Source: Flavihumibacter solisilvae (GTDB taxonomy: Bacteria; Bacteroidota; Bacteroidia; Chitinophagales; Chitinophagaceae). From it: 64,000 bases of DNA. Shown here in pieces: positions 26,780 to 34,629 of this stretch (the stretch's first letter is position 1; each line of letters starts with the position of its first letter). Under the pieces are notes generated by a model. The model saw nothing but the letters and a program-made list of their open reading frames with translations. It was not told where the DNA came from and searched no databases. Both the position numbers and the translations under genes were made by a program. The stretch spans positions 238,014 through 302,013 of the forward strand of contig NZ_JSVC01000019.1 in NCBI RefSeq assembly GCF_000814475.1, given 5' to 3'.

Positions 26780-26872
26780 CCTCAACAGCAAAAGCAATTC
26801 AAAAGCAAGATAACAAATACTGACGAATATGTCATTTTCAAAATAAGTAGTTGTTATCAAATTGGGCCACCA

Positions 26873-27103
26873 ATGGCCCAACTTAAAGACACTAAACTGC
26901 TGAAGAAAATTGCCTTGATGCTAAAACAGATCAGGCAGGAGAAAGGCCTTACGCAGGATGAAGTATTTGTTGACACGAATATTCACATTGCCCGGATTGA
27001 AACAGGCAGAGCCAATCCCTCCATTAGCACCCTTTCCGAATTATGTAAATACTTTAACCTTAAGCTTTCTGACTTTTTCAAGAGAGTGGAGGAATTAAAG
27101 TAG
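26873..27103 (+). CDS. XRE-family helix-turn-helix regulator
   Basis: A 76-residue Cro/C1-type repressor: LMLKQIRQEKGLTQDEVFVDTNIHIARIETGRANPSISTLSELCKYFNL. The ATG at 26873 (MAQLKDTKLLKK) is chosen over a long upstream extension that runs through the sigma-gene promoter in antisense. The start lies 93 bases from the ECF sigma start on the other strand, so it may act on the shared promoter region. Its end overlaps the convergent FecR-like fragment by 9 bases. Confidence 0.85.
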   Translation: MAQLKDTKLLKKIALMLKQIRQEKGLTQDEVFVDTNIHIARIETGRANPSISTLSELCKYFNLKLSDFFKRVEELK

Positions 27104-27328
27104 TTGAAACCTTTGGCGGATATATTCTTCCGCTTTGTCTGCATTCGCCGTCTTAAAGTCAGCTAAAGTTGCTTCTAAGGCTTTCGTATTACTCAGATCA
27201 TCAAACAAGAGTTGATTTTGCGTCGATTCCCATATCCAATCCTCCAATAGTTGCTGCTCAGCATCCGACAGTTCTTCCTGCTGGTAATAGCGAAACAAAA
27301 GGGAGAGGATGGTTTCGTTTTGACTCAT
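27095..27328 (-). CDS. Stand-alone FecR N-terminal (anti-sigma) domain
   Basis: A 77-residue protein, clearly related to the first 77 residues of the FecR at 24868-26040: ILSLLFRYYQQEELSDAEQQLLEDW and the identical block QLLFDDLSNT. It stops just where the cytoplasmic domain ends, before any membrane helix. It may be a soluble anti-sigma factor, or a remnant of a second FecR gene cut off by the XRE gene. The ATG at 27328 is preferred to a TTG at 27370. There is no second sigma gene within view. Confidence 0.7.
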   Translation of the reverse strand: MSQNETILSLLFRYYQQEELSDAEQQLLEDWIWESTQNQLLFDDLSNTKALEATLADFKTANADKAEEYIRQRFQLL

Positions 27329-27370
27329 GGTAAAATTCGACTTCTGATTGCTTTTTGTAATAAATCGCAA

Positions 27371-27720
27371 ATTGTTCGAAAATGGGTACAGGTTGAGATA
27401 ATATTTTTTTTCACATCACTCTGAGCGGGTTATAAAAATATACGCCAGAGATGTAGAATCTGCAAGGGGATTAATCCTTTCTACGTTCCTAACTCTTTTC
27501 CACTGTTTAGCAACTTGCCGCTTCCAGTAACGATCTTGAACCGTTCGAATCGACTACCGTTGCAAGGACCTACCACCGAAATTGTCTCCCGGGAAAATAT
27601 TGGTCCTTTTCTATATGGCTTGGGAAACTCAATTAAAAATGGGTGACTATCTGTTGTAGCCGAAAAACATTAACTATTATTTCCACCAGCCTTACATTTT
27701 AAATTTCTTATAAACAATCT
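27371..27720. other. Gene-free interval before the OYE gene
   Basis: About 350 bases without a convincing gene. The one notable thing is an open frame on the minus strand at 27481-27669, listed separately. No promoter box, tRNA or repeat was recognised. Confidence 0.5.
27481..27669 (-). pseudogene. Possible gene remnant (62 open codons, no start codon)
   Basis: The minus strand is open for 62 codons between a TAA and a TAG and gives a natural-looking composition (PFLIEFPKPYRKGPIFSRET, then GSRFERFKIVTGSGK). There is no ATG, GTG or TTG near its left end, so it is either a decayed gene end or chance. I do not recognise the family. Confidence 0.25.
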
Positions 27721-28872
27721 TTAAACTGCAAGTGCAGACCTGTAATTCGGAAAGTCCGTATAGCCGACCAGGCCATTCCTGGTGTAATAAGCCGAGCGGT
27801 CCGCTACTACCAGGGGCCAGTCGTTTTGAAAGCGGGCTACGAGGTCGGGATTGCCAATAAAGGGCCGGCCGAACGCAATGAGATCAACATTTCCGTTAGC
27901 CAATGCTGATTGTGCGGACTCTTTGGTAAAGCCACCACACCAGATAATAGCACCTTTAAAAATTTCGCGCACTGTCGCAACAAATTCATCCGGAAGATGC
28001 ATCTCCTCGAATTTAGTAACCTCCTGCATATTTCCCTTAGGTAATAGTTGATACAGCAAATGAATGTAGGCGATACCCCGGCGATTCAATTCATTACACA
28101 AATGGAAAAAGGTTTCTTCAAACAGTACATCATCGGGCATGCTGTTGTAATGACCAAACGGAGACAACCTGATGCCAACTTTTCCGGCACCCAGTTCTTC
28201 TATAGCTGCATCCACTACTTCAAGTAGGAAACGGGTCCTGTTTTCCAGGCTCTGGCCACCGTACTGGTCGGTGCGGGAGTTCAAAGCCGCGTTCATAAAC
28301 TGCTCGAAGAGGTAACCATTGGCAGCATGCAGCTCGATGCCATCAAACCCTGCTTTTGCAGCTTTGCGAAATGCCTGCCGGAAATCATTAATTAATCCAT
28401 TGATTTCATTCGTTCTTATCTGCCTGGGTTTACTGGCACGCACAAACGTTAACTTACCACTGGCATCATGCGCGAATACGTCAGATCCAATCGCCTGTTC
28501 GACGGTAACACCCCATGGTGCCTGCCCACCAGGCATCAGGGAAACATGGGACATGCGCCCGACATGCCAGAGTTGTAAAAAGATCTTACCGCCATTGCGG
28601 TGAACTTCGTTGGTTACCAGTTTCCATCCATCAACCTGTGCATCAGTATAAATGCCGGGCGTCCACAGGTAACCTTTACTGTGGGGAGCAACATCAGTAG
28701 CTTCCGCAATAATCAACCCGGCACCAGCACGTTGGCCGTAATATTCAGCCATCATGGTATTCGGCACATCACCAGGAGATGTGCGGGTCCTCGTCATCGG
28801 GGCCATTACCACGCGATTTGCCAGTTGTATTGCTCCCAGGTAAAAGGAATCGAATAAAGAAATGTTGTTCAT
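27721..28872 (-). CDS. Old yellow enzyme family alkene reductase
   Basis: A 383-residue FMN-dependent oxidoreductase of the NemA/XenA/OPR type. Marks are the opening FDSFYLGAIQLANRVVMAPMTR, the substrate-binding HAANGYLFEQF (with an earlier LQLWHVGRMSH), and late phosphate-binding regions GGFTKESA and IAFGRPFIGNPDL. These enzymes reduce activated C=C bonds, nitro-esters and quinones using NAD(P)H. It is divergent from an HxlR regulator, which is the usual arrangement for an electrophile-inducible reductase. A candidate promoter is at 28892-28919. Confidence 0.95.
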   Translation of the reverse strand: MNNISLFDSFYLGAIQLANRVVMAPMTRTRTSPGDVPNTMMAEYYGQRAGAGLIIAEATDVAPHSKGYLWTPGIYTDAQVDGWKLVTNEVHRNGGKIFLQLWHVGRMSHVSLMPGGQAPWGVTVEQAIGSDVFAHDASGKLTFVRASKPRQIRTNEINGLINDFRQAFRKAAKAGFDGIELHAANGYLFEQFMNAALNSRTDQYGGQSLENRTRFLLEVVDAAIEELGAGKVGIRLSPFGHYNSMPDDVLFEETFFHLCNELNRRGIAYIHLLYQLLPKGNMQEVTKFEEMHLPDEFVATVREIFKGAIIWCGGFTKESAQSALANGNVDLIAFGRPFIGNPDLVARFQNDWPLVVADRSAYYTRNGLVGYTDFPNYRSALAV

Positions 28873-28891
28873 TTTGTTTCTGATTTGAGAG

Positions 28892-28919
28892 CAAAGTACC
28901 AGTGCATTTTACTCACAAA
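28892..28919 (-). promoter_or_regulatory. Candidate promoter of the OYE gene
   Basis: Read on the minus strand, TTTG is followed after about 17 bases by TACTTTG, close to the Bacteroidota -33/-7 pair but one base short in the -7 element. It lies 20 bases before the start codon. Confidence 0.4.
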
Positions 28920-29066
28920 CAATAACTTACGCGGAGGTTAGTGACTGAAGTGAAGGTTCGTATTGTTGATTTGAAAGGGTTTAGTGAACCAGAAATTTTT
29001 GCCTGGTGCTGAATTATGGCAAAGTGTTAACATGGGATAGGAATGTGAACAGCGGGTTCTTAATTT

Positions 29067-29074
29067 TACATTTG
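29067..29074 (+). promoter_or_regulatory. -7 promoter box of the HxlR gene
   Basis: TACATTTG fits TAnnTTTG and stands 16 bases before the GTG start, giving a very short leader. Confidence 0.5.
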
Positions 29075-29090
29075 CAGTAAATGATCAGCA

Positions 29091-29456
29091 GTGGCATATA
29101 ACAAAACTCAGCGGTCTGATTGGGTATCGAATCCAGACGCATGCGCGGTGGAACTGGCGTTGGCTACGATCAGCGGAAAGTGGAAACTCAGGATCTACGA
29201 GATACTGCGGACAGGTGACGCGGTAAGGTATTGCCTCATCAATAATTCACTGGAAGATATATCCGAAAAAACACTTACTGCCCAGTTGCGCGAAATGGAA
29301 GAGGATGGAATTGTTACAAGGATCGTTTACCCGGAAGTTCCGCCACGGGTTGAATATCAGTTAACAGCTTTAGGCCAGTCGCTTCAAACAGTTTTTGATT
29401 CACTAAGCAATTGGGGTAAGGCTTATATAGAAACTAACAGATCATTAAAGCATTAA
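29091..29456 (+). CDS. HxlR-family transcriptional regulator
   Basis: A 121-residue winged helix protein with the family pattern CAVELALATISGKWKLRIYEILRTG, EKTLTAQLREMEEDGIVTR and VPPRVEYQLTALGQSL. HxlR proteins sense electrophiles or redox state and repress neighbouring reductases. The GTG at 29091 is the start, because the ATG at 29080 is in another frame. The gene is divergent from the OYE reductase, its likely target. Confidence 0.9.
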   Translation: MAYNKTQRSDWVSNPDACAVELALATISGKWKLRIYEILRTGDAVRYCLINNSLEDISEKTLTAQLREMEEDGIVTRIVYPEVPPRVEYQLTALGQSLQTVFDSLSNWGKAYIETNRSLKH

Positions 29457-29479
29457 GTCCCCGACTTGACAAAAACACT

Positions 29480-30490
29480 TTAATCTAACATCAACCGTCT
29501 TTGGCGGTCATCAACGATTGCAATATATTTTTCCTTCGCCCCTTCACTTAAAAAGCTTCTCCCGATCATCTCCTTTGCCGGGTGAACCGCATTCATAAAG
29601 CTGTCCAGGATCTTTGCCGCCAACGAAGTACGTATCCCTATTTTCTCCGCAAACAATATAAAAGATTGCCTGGTGTAGGTACCAAATTTCAGGTAAGGCT
29701 GTTCTTCCGTATCTCCTTCATACAATCCGCCAGATAAAGCGAGTTGCGAATCATCAATATGGAGTGCCGTGCAAAGCAAATCATAGGCATGGGCCAACAG
29801 GTAGTCTCCCTGCTCACTTTCCATCAAGGAAAAGTTTTTCAGGTGGGCATCACCGTTTGCAAACAGGTAATTAAAAACCACCAGCTGGAAAAAACGAATC
29901 ATTTCCACTATGGCAGCGGGCACATACCTATTGATCAGCAATGCAATTTCGAGGTAGGAAGCATTGTACTTGAAGTCATCGCCTTCCCGTTCAGGGCTTT
30001 TTCCCATCAGCGTAGCAAAATCCTCGACCTGGTATTTGCTGCCGTCCTGCTTATAGTCAAATCTCCGGGTGATGTATGCAGGAGAGCCGTCATCAAAAAA
30101 GATCATCGCACATGCCGCAGTTTTTATTCCAAAAACCTGCTGTGCTATTTGCATGGTAACATGCTCATTGGCGGGCATATCCCCTATTCTTTCCAGGCGC
30201 TCATTTGGAATTGGTTTCAGGATATGCGTGCCGTTTGCTGCAGTCAACTCAAGATTATTTTTCACCTGCAGCAGGCTGTACTTTTCCTGTACGCCACTGA
30301 TGCTGATGGTCTTTCTTTTTTCATTGTAGGTGCGTGTGAGGCCTGGATCTTTACCTGGCGGGCCAAAAGGCAGGATATGGCTGATGTTTTTTGTACGACT
30401 GCCAAACAAAGCCTGTCGCGCTAGAGGGCTGTATGTGGCAAACCCGGGCTTGAGGGTTGACGGGCAATATTGGATCTCAGGCTGGTTCAT
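29480..30490 (-). CDS. hipT: HipT-like serine/threonine kinase toxin (HipA C-terminal part)
   Basis: A 336-residue HipA-fold kinase without the N-terminal subdomain of HipA. The Gly-rich-loop region carries the Ser-Ile-Ser element (Ser63, Ser65 in TISISGVQEK) that in characterised HipT is autophosphorylated. The catalytic loop is NGDAHLKNF with Asp214 and Asn219, and the metal-binding aspartate is Asp237 in AHAYDLL. HipA phosphorylates GltX and HipT of E. coli phosphorylates TrpS; the target here is not known. The start overlaps the end of the HipS-like gene by 14 bases. Confidence 0.85.
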   Translation of the reverse strand: MNQPEIQYCPSTLKPGFATYSPLARQALFGSRTKNISHILPFGPPGKDPGLTRTYNEKRKTISISGVQEKYSLLQVKNNLELTAANGTHILKPIPNERLERIGDMPANEHVTMQIAQQVFGIKTAACAMIFFDDGSPAYITRRFDYKQDGSKYQVEDFATLMGKSPEREGDDFKYNASYLEIALLINRYVPAAIVEMIRFFQLVVFNYLFANGDAHLKNFSLMESEQGDYLLAHAYDLLCTALHIDDSQLALSGGLYEGDTEEQPYLKFGTYTRQSFILFAEKIGIRTSLAAKILDSFMNAVHPAKEMIGRSFLSEGAKEKYIAIVDDRQRRLMLD

Positions 30491-30821
30491 TGATTTCTTC
30501 TACGGTGATAGGGCCAATTATATCTGTTTGGGCTGTGGCCAGCAGCAGGCCAAAGTAATCGTTCTCGTCAATTTTCAGCATCCGGCTTTGCATTCGCTTG
30601 TTGGCACCTTCACTAAGCATATTTACAAAGACAGGGAAAAGTATATCACTCTCATAAGGCTCATGCCGGAAGGGGAGTGTAATGCTAACGGGTCGGTTGC
30701 CGGTACCTGTTAGATAGGTAGAATCATATGCGAACCGGTAACGCCCTTCTTCTTTAGATAAAATGCCGGCAGGCTTTCCATTATAGCGCACCAGGGCTGA
30801 TCTTTTCTTTTTAGTCTGCAT
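30477..30821 (-). CDS. hipS: HipS-like protein (HipA N-terminal subdomain)
   Basis: A 114-residue protein equal to the N-subdomain-1 of HipA as a separate gene: ALVRYNGKPAGILSKEE, FAYDSTYL, PVSITLPFR and FPVFVNMLSEGANKR. In the tripartite HipBST system of E. coli O127 this small protein is the antitoxin that blocks the HipT kinase. It lies between hipB and hipT with a 3-base gap to hipB and an overlap with hipT. The name rests on gene order and fold, not on experiment. Confidence 0.8.
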   Translation of the reverse strand: MQTKKKRSALVRYNGKPAGILSKEEGRYRFAYDSTYLTGTGNRPVSITLPFRHEPYESDILFPVFVNMLSEGANKRMQSRMLKIDENDYFGLLLATAQTDIIGPITVEEINEPA

Positions 30822-30824
30822 GCC

Positions 30825-31061
30825 TTATGGTGTGTTTGAATTATGGAGCACCGGCTCTTTCAGGACCAATTGCAAAGTGAGTCCCAGGGGATCTGCAAGT
30901 TTTGCCAGCACTTCGATAGTTGGATTAGCCTTTCCCATTTCCACCAGCTGAATAGTTCTCCTGCTGACGCCTGAGATATCCGCGAGCTGGGGTTGCAATA
31001 AACCCAACAACTCTCGCCGCTGCCGGATCACCTCCCCTATTTGGACCATTTCATTGCGCAT
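30825..31061 (-). CDS. hipB: HipB-like XRE antitoxin/repressor
   Basis: About 78 residues with a Cro/C1-type domain: IGEVIRQRRELLGLLQPQLADISGVSRRTIQLVEMGKANPT. It should bind operators upstream of the operon and, in the HipBST model, augment inhibition by HipS. The ATG at 31061 is used, and an ATG at 31049 is nearly as good. A TTG at 31112 would put the operator-like repeats inside the gene, so I reject it. Three palindromes lie around and upstream of the start. Confidence 0.85.
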   Translation of the reverse strand: MRNEMVQIGEVIRQRRELLGLLQPQLADISGVSRRTIQLVEMGKANPTIEVLAKLADPLGLTLQLVLKEPVLHNSNTP

Positions 31062-31071
31062 TATACTTCGC
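31056..31071. promoter_or_regulatory. HipB operator-like palindrome 1
   Basis: GCGCATTATACTTCGC, an imperfect 16-bp palindrome matching the two others in 13 or so positions. It overlaps the possible ATG at 31061, so bound repressor would cover the start region. Confidence 0.6.
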
Positions 31072-31115
31072 TTTTCGTTGTAAATTACAACAATTGATCT
31101 GTTTTTCAGCAAATT

Positions 31116-31131
31116 GCGCAGTATAGTACGC
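31116..31131. promoter_or_regulatory. HipB operator-like palindrome 2
   Basis: GCGCAGTATAGTACGC, preceded by AAATT. It starts 60 bases from palindrome 1, about six helical turns, so bound dimers would be on one face of the DNA. Confidence 0.6.
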
Positions 31132-31176
31132 TTTTTTATTAATTCGTACCTAAGGCTATAGACTGAACACTAAATT

Positions 31177-31192
31177 GCGTAGGATACTGCGC
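31177..31192. promoter_or_regulatory. HipB operator-like palindrome 3
   Basis: GCGTAGGATACTGCGC, the reverse-oriented version of the same motif, starting 61 bases from palindrome 2. Confidence 0.6.
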
Positions 31193-31261
31193 AATGAAAA
31201 GAAAATTATATACGATAGGGTATAATTAACCATGCGGTAAGGCGAAGTTCGGTTTCCCCAA

Positions 31262-33361
31262 TTACTGCAATTGGAATGCTTCAACATTCAACGTACAACC
31301 TATTTTGTCAAATGGAATATCCTGGAATCCTTTTATGCGTTTGAACACCGGAGCGTCTTCTCGGAAACCTTTTAATGGATCTTCTGGATCTACAAACCCC
31401 AGGTCGTATTTGGCAACCCAGTTATTTGTAAATATTCCCCATTTGGTTTCACCGTTCACCACCTTTTTGATCCTGTAAAACAGGTTGCCATGGATCCGGT
31501 TTCGCTTTGGTAACGCAGGATTATCATTGAAATAATTTACCAGTTTCGGGTAGGCTTTACTGTAAGGAGACTGCTGGTAATTCACACTTTTCAACCTTTT
31601 TTCAAATATGCCATCTGGCGCGCACATCTGAGCGGCCCAGTTTTGCAGGCGATTGTCGAGGTGGATCGCTACAGGAGATTCAATAAAAATATTGTTGTAG
31701 TAGTGATGATCACTGCCGCCGCCGATCAGGACGGGCAAAGAGCCCGCGCGGTAATAGATGTTGCCATACACTTCACTGCCGCAGGCACCATCATCGTGGT
31801 AGGTCGCGGTTACCCGGTGCCGTGGACTTAAATCCTTGAAATAGTTATAACGGATGATATGGCCCTGTTCCGAAGGATCGCGACCATAATAGATCGCTCC
31901 CTGGTCGTCTACCTCGGAACAGACGTTCGTGATCCTGCAATACTCAATGATATGGTTGTTGCCATGGAAAAGAACGGCCATGCTTGGCGCATCGCTGATA
32001 TCGCAGCGGGTGATCCTGCATCCGACACCATCCATCCACACTGCCGGCCGGTACGATTTTTCGATCCGGTTGTAGCGCCGGATGATACAGTTTTCTACAA
32101 AATTATTGGCAGGCTTCAGGGTGAGGCGGTTGCCACCACCCAGGCTTACGCCGCCGGCCCCGGTATTATAAATGTAGCTGTTTTTAATCCCATTGTTTTT
32201 TCCTGCGTGGCGGTATATGGTAACGTCTTCATACAACCGATTAGCGAAGTCACCGACCAAGCCGGGGATACTATCGACACCCCGCCCGATGCACAGGGCA
32301 ACGTTCCCGATATTTCGCAATGTGCAACTGTCCACCACCACATTTTCAGTTCGTTCCATATATACGCCAATACCTCTTGTATTTTCAATCGTGAGATTTT
32401 TCAGTGTTACGTTGGCGCATCCCATTACAGAAAATACAGGTTGTGACAATACCGAAAGCCGCACTTCCGAAAAGTTGTCAACCGGCGGATAGAAATAGAT
32501 CTTCTCCTCTTCCGCATCGATGGCATATTCGCCTGGACGATCTATCTCTTCGACCAGGTTAACGGCATACCACCTGCGAAAATCTGTGCCGGTCATAAAC
32601 TCGTAGGCGGAATAAGTGGCTGCCTGTATGGTTTTATTTGCCACATCAAGCGCTTTTACGGGGATGAGGTCATCGGCATAACCCCAGCCGAAATAACCAC
32701 CAATCCAAAGATTGCGGGCGGCAGTCCACTTATCCGGCCTGGAACCGGAGTAGTGGAATATAGGCAAGCGACCGGCAGCTTTATCCTCCTTATTTCCTGC
32801 CACTGCTATTTTCCCGATCAGCGCCATGGAGTCGTTGGGCCAGCGCGATAACTGCAAGGGCATACCATCTATAAACAGCTCGTTCCAGGCAGGAAGGCTG
32901 GGTCTGGCAAAACCTGATACATGTAGGTTGTCGATATCAATTCCCAATTGCCTGAAATCGATTAAACGAACGGAATCGCGCATCCAGGGAAGCAACCTGT
33001 TAAGAAGATTGGCATCGCCTACCTTTTTAACCGCATCGACAGGAATGGCCACATCACCGGAGACCGAAACTTTTTGCCCTGTTTGTGAAGTGATACTCAA
33101 CGAAGACCATTTGCCTTGCGCAATTTCAATTGTTCTGTCCACATGATAATTCCCCTCACCTACTTCTATTTCAACGGCACCAGGTTGATCCGCAGCTACC
33201 TTTACCGCCTGTTGAATTGTCCGCAGGGGATCTGAAGCCGTGCCTCTGTTGCTGTTGTTACCATTGATTGACACATATACTTTGGTTTGCGACCAACAGG
33301 TTGTAACTGTCAGCAGCAACGACATGATCACGGGAACGGTTAGGTGCGGTTGAATTTTCAC
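31262..33361 (-). CDS. Secreted right-handed beta-helix protein (possible glycan-active enzyme)
   Basis: A 699-residue protein with a signal peptide ending near TTCWSQ. It opens with VYVSINGNNSNRGTASDPLRTIQQAV, the standard start of parallel beta-helix carbohydrate enzymes, and continues with the phrase FIDGMPLQLSRWPND, reminiscent of glycoside hydrolase families such as GH141 and GH120. Short repeats with asparagine ladders follow (IKNSYIYNTGAGGVSLGGG, NHIIEYCRITNV). A polysaccharide lyase or hydrolase role is likely, but the substrate is unknown. It lies 53 bases downstream of the DUF354 gene on the same strand. Confidence 0.8.
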   Translation of the reverse strand: MKIQPHLTVPVIMSLLLTVTTCWSQTKVYVSINGNNSNRGTASDPLRTIQQAVKVAADQPGAVEIEVGEGNYHVDRTIEIAQGKWSSLSITSQTGQKVSVSGDVAIPVDAVKKVGDANLLNRLLPWMRDSVRLIDFRQLGIDIDNLHVSGFARPSLPAWNELFIDGMPLQLSRWPNDSMALIGKIAVAGNKEDKAAGRLPIFHYSGSRPDKWTAARNLWIGGYFGWGYADDLIPVKALDVANKTIQAATYSAYEFMTGTDFRRWYAVNLVEEIDRPGEYAIDAEEEKIYFYPPVDNFSEVRLSVLSQPVFSVMGCANVTLKNLTIENTRGIGVYMERTENVVVDSCTLRNIGNVALCIGRGVDSIPGLVGDFANRLYEDVTIYRHAGKNNGIKNSYIYNTGAGGVSLGGGNRLTLKPANNFVENCIIRRYNRIEKSYRPAVWMDGVGCRITRCDISDAPSMAVLFHGNNHIIEYCRITNVCSEVDDQGAIYYGRDPSEQGHIIRYNYFKDLSPRHRVTATYHDDGACGSEVYGNIYYRAGSLPVLIGGGSDHHYYNNIFIESPVAIHLDNRLQNWAAQMCAPDGIFEKRLKSVNYQQSPYSKAYPKLVNYFNDNPALPKRNRIHGNLFYRIKKVVNGETKWGIFTNNWVAKYDLGFVDPEDPLKGFREDAPVFKRIKGFQDIPFDKIGCTLNVEAFQLQ

Positions 33362-33414
33362 TCCTGAATTTTAAAAGTTGAAACGGGAATTTAATCGGAG
33401 TGAATTTAACACAT

Positions 33415-34488
33415 TTAGCCAGCAGTGCTACTGCCAATCAGCTGGTCTTTGTGAAGGGCATGAATGCTTTTGGGGAACTTGTGAATCAGCTGTACCAGGA
33501 ACTCCGTGCAATTCATTTGTCCGTGCACCATCTGCAAACTTTTAGCCCGGTAATTCTCCTTGAGGCCTGGCTCTTCGACAAGCTTGCGGATCACAGGGAG
33601 AGCAGTTGCTGAATTTTCAAATTGGTGGACAAGTCCCAATTGCTCCTGTTCGCGGATATAACTTGCCCTGATGGTATTGATCAGCACTGCAGGTGTACCA
33701 AGGTGCGCACACTCAGAAGCAGTGGTAATTCCCTCACCGATATACATCGAGGAATAATAAAGCGCACTGTGAAAATCCTTTGGTGATATGGAGAACTTCA
33801 GGTGGCTCAATTTTGCGGGCAGATCTTTTTCTGCAGAAATAAACACCTTCCCTTTTGTTTGCAGGTACTCAATGATGGCAGTTTTTGAATCATCGTCCAT
33901 ACCGTGCTCACCACGATCATGGCCGGCATTAAAAGCAACAAATCGTACGATGAAGAAAGGATCACCTTCCTTTACTCCCAACCTGGCCAGGATAGCCGGA
34001 TCGGGCTTAAAATAAGCTGGATGCAGGTAAAAAGTTTCCATATATCCATTGAAGCGGAAATGATTCTTCCCAAAATCGTCCTGGTAACAGTTTGGTGTAA
34101 ACGTATAGTCTGTAAACGGTTTTGTCAGTTTGATCCGCATGTGATCAAACTCACTGTCCATAAACCCGATCACAGGCTTGTTCATGAACCTCCCAACCTG
34201 TGCGGCAAATGGCGTATAAAAGCTGAGAAAAAGGTCCGGCCGGAATTTCCGCGCTGCTCTATAAATGGCCAGGTCATTGCGGACCATGGAATAGAGCTTG
34301 TTCAATCTGCCCGAAAGATTCTTGCCGGTGCACACGTAGTTGAATCCATAGTTTTCCAGTAACTCCAGCGTTACTTCCTTGTCACGGGTAGTGATCAGGA
34401 ACTGGTGTCCTTCCTTATGCAATTGCCGGATTGCATTCCTGAAATAATGTACATGCGCAGGGTGGCCGATATCAACCAGGATTCTCAT
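33415..34488 (-). CDS. DUF354 family glycosyltransferase-like protein
   Basis: About 357 residues with a two-Rossmann (GT-B-like) fold. The opening MRILVDIGHPAHVHYFRNAI and the ending IGEGITTASECAHLGTPAVLIN are typical of DUF354. The family resembles nucleotide-sugar-using glycosyltransferases and UDP-GlcNAc 2-epimerases. The ATG at 34488 is chosen; the longer frame to 34542 lacks family support. It is probably co-transcribed with the beta-helix gene. It may add or remove a sugar in a surface glycan. Confidence 0.85.
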   Translation of the reverse strand: MRILVDIGHPAHVHYFRNAIRQLHKEGHQFLITTRDKEVTLELLENYGFNYVCTGKNLSGRLNKLYSMVRNDLAIYRAARKFRPDLFLSFYTPFAAQVGRFMNKPVIGFMDSEFDHMRIKLTKPFTDYTFTPNCYQDDFGKNHFRFNGYMETFYLHPAYFKPDPAILARLGVKEGDPFFIVRFVAFNAGHDRGEHGMDDDSKTAIIEYLQTKGKVFISAEKDLPAKLSHLKFSISPKDFHSALYYSSMYIGEGITTASECAHLGTPAVLINTIRASYIREQEQLGLVHQFENSATALPVIRKLVEEPGLKENYRAKSLQMVHGQMNCTEFLVQLIHKFPKSIHALHKDQLIGSSTAG

Positions 34489-34629
34489 AGTAAAAATGAT
34501 TATTGACCTAAAATACAGTGGCTTTATAACAGTAACCAACAAATGTTATTTATTCATAATTCCATAATGTAATGTTAATACAGCTGGTTCATAAACTGCT
34601 CTACATTGCATTCTCTAAAACTATCCGCC

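Noticed and set aside
26678..26872. N-terminal extension of the XRE gene at 26873
   Set aside because: It is antisense to the start of the ECF sigma gene and its promoter, and the XRE domain begins at the ATG used.
27545..27570. T-loop-like GTTCGAATC suggesting a tRNA
   Set aside because: No T-stem pairs around it and no acceptor or anticodon arms are found.
29744..30424. Plus-strand frame of 226 codons opposite hipT
   Set aside because: The opposite strand has all kinase motifs; this frame is a shadow caused by codon bias.
31859..32446. Plus-strand frame of 195 codons opposite the beta-helix gene
   Set aside because: It lies fully antisense to a protein with a signal peptide and clear beta-helix repeats, and it resembles nothing known.
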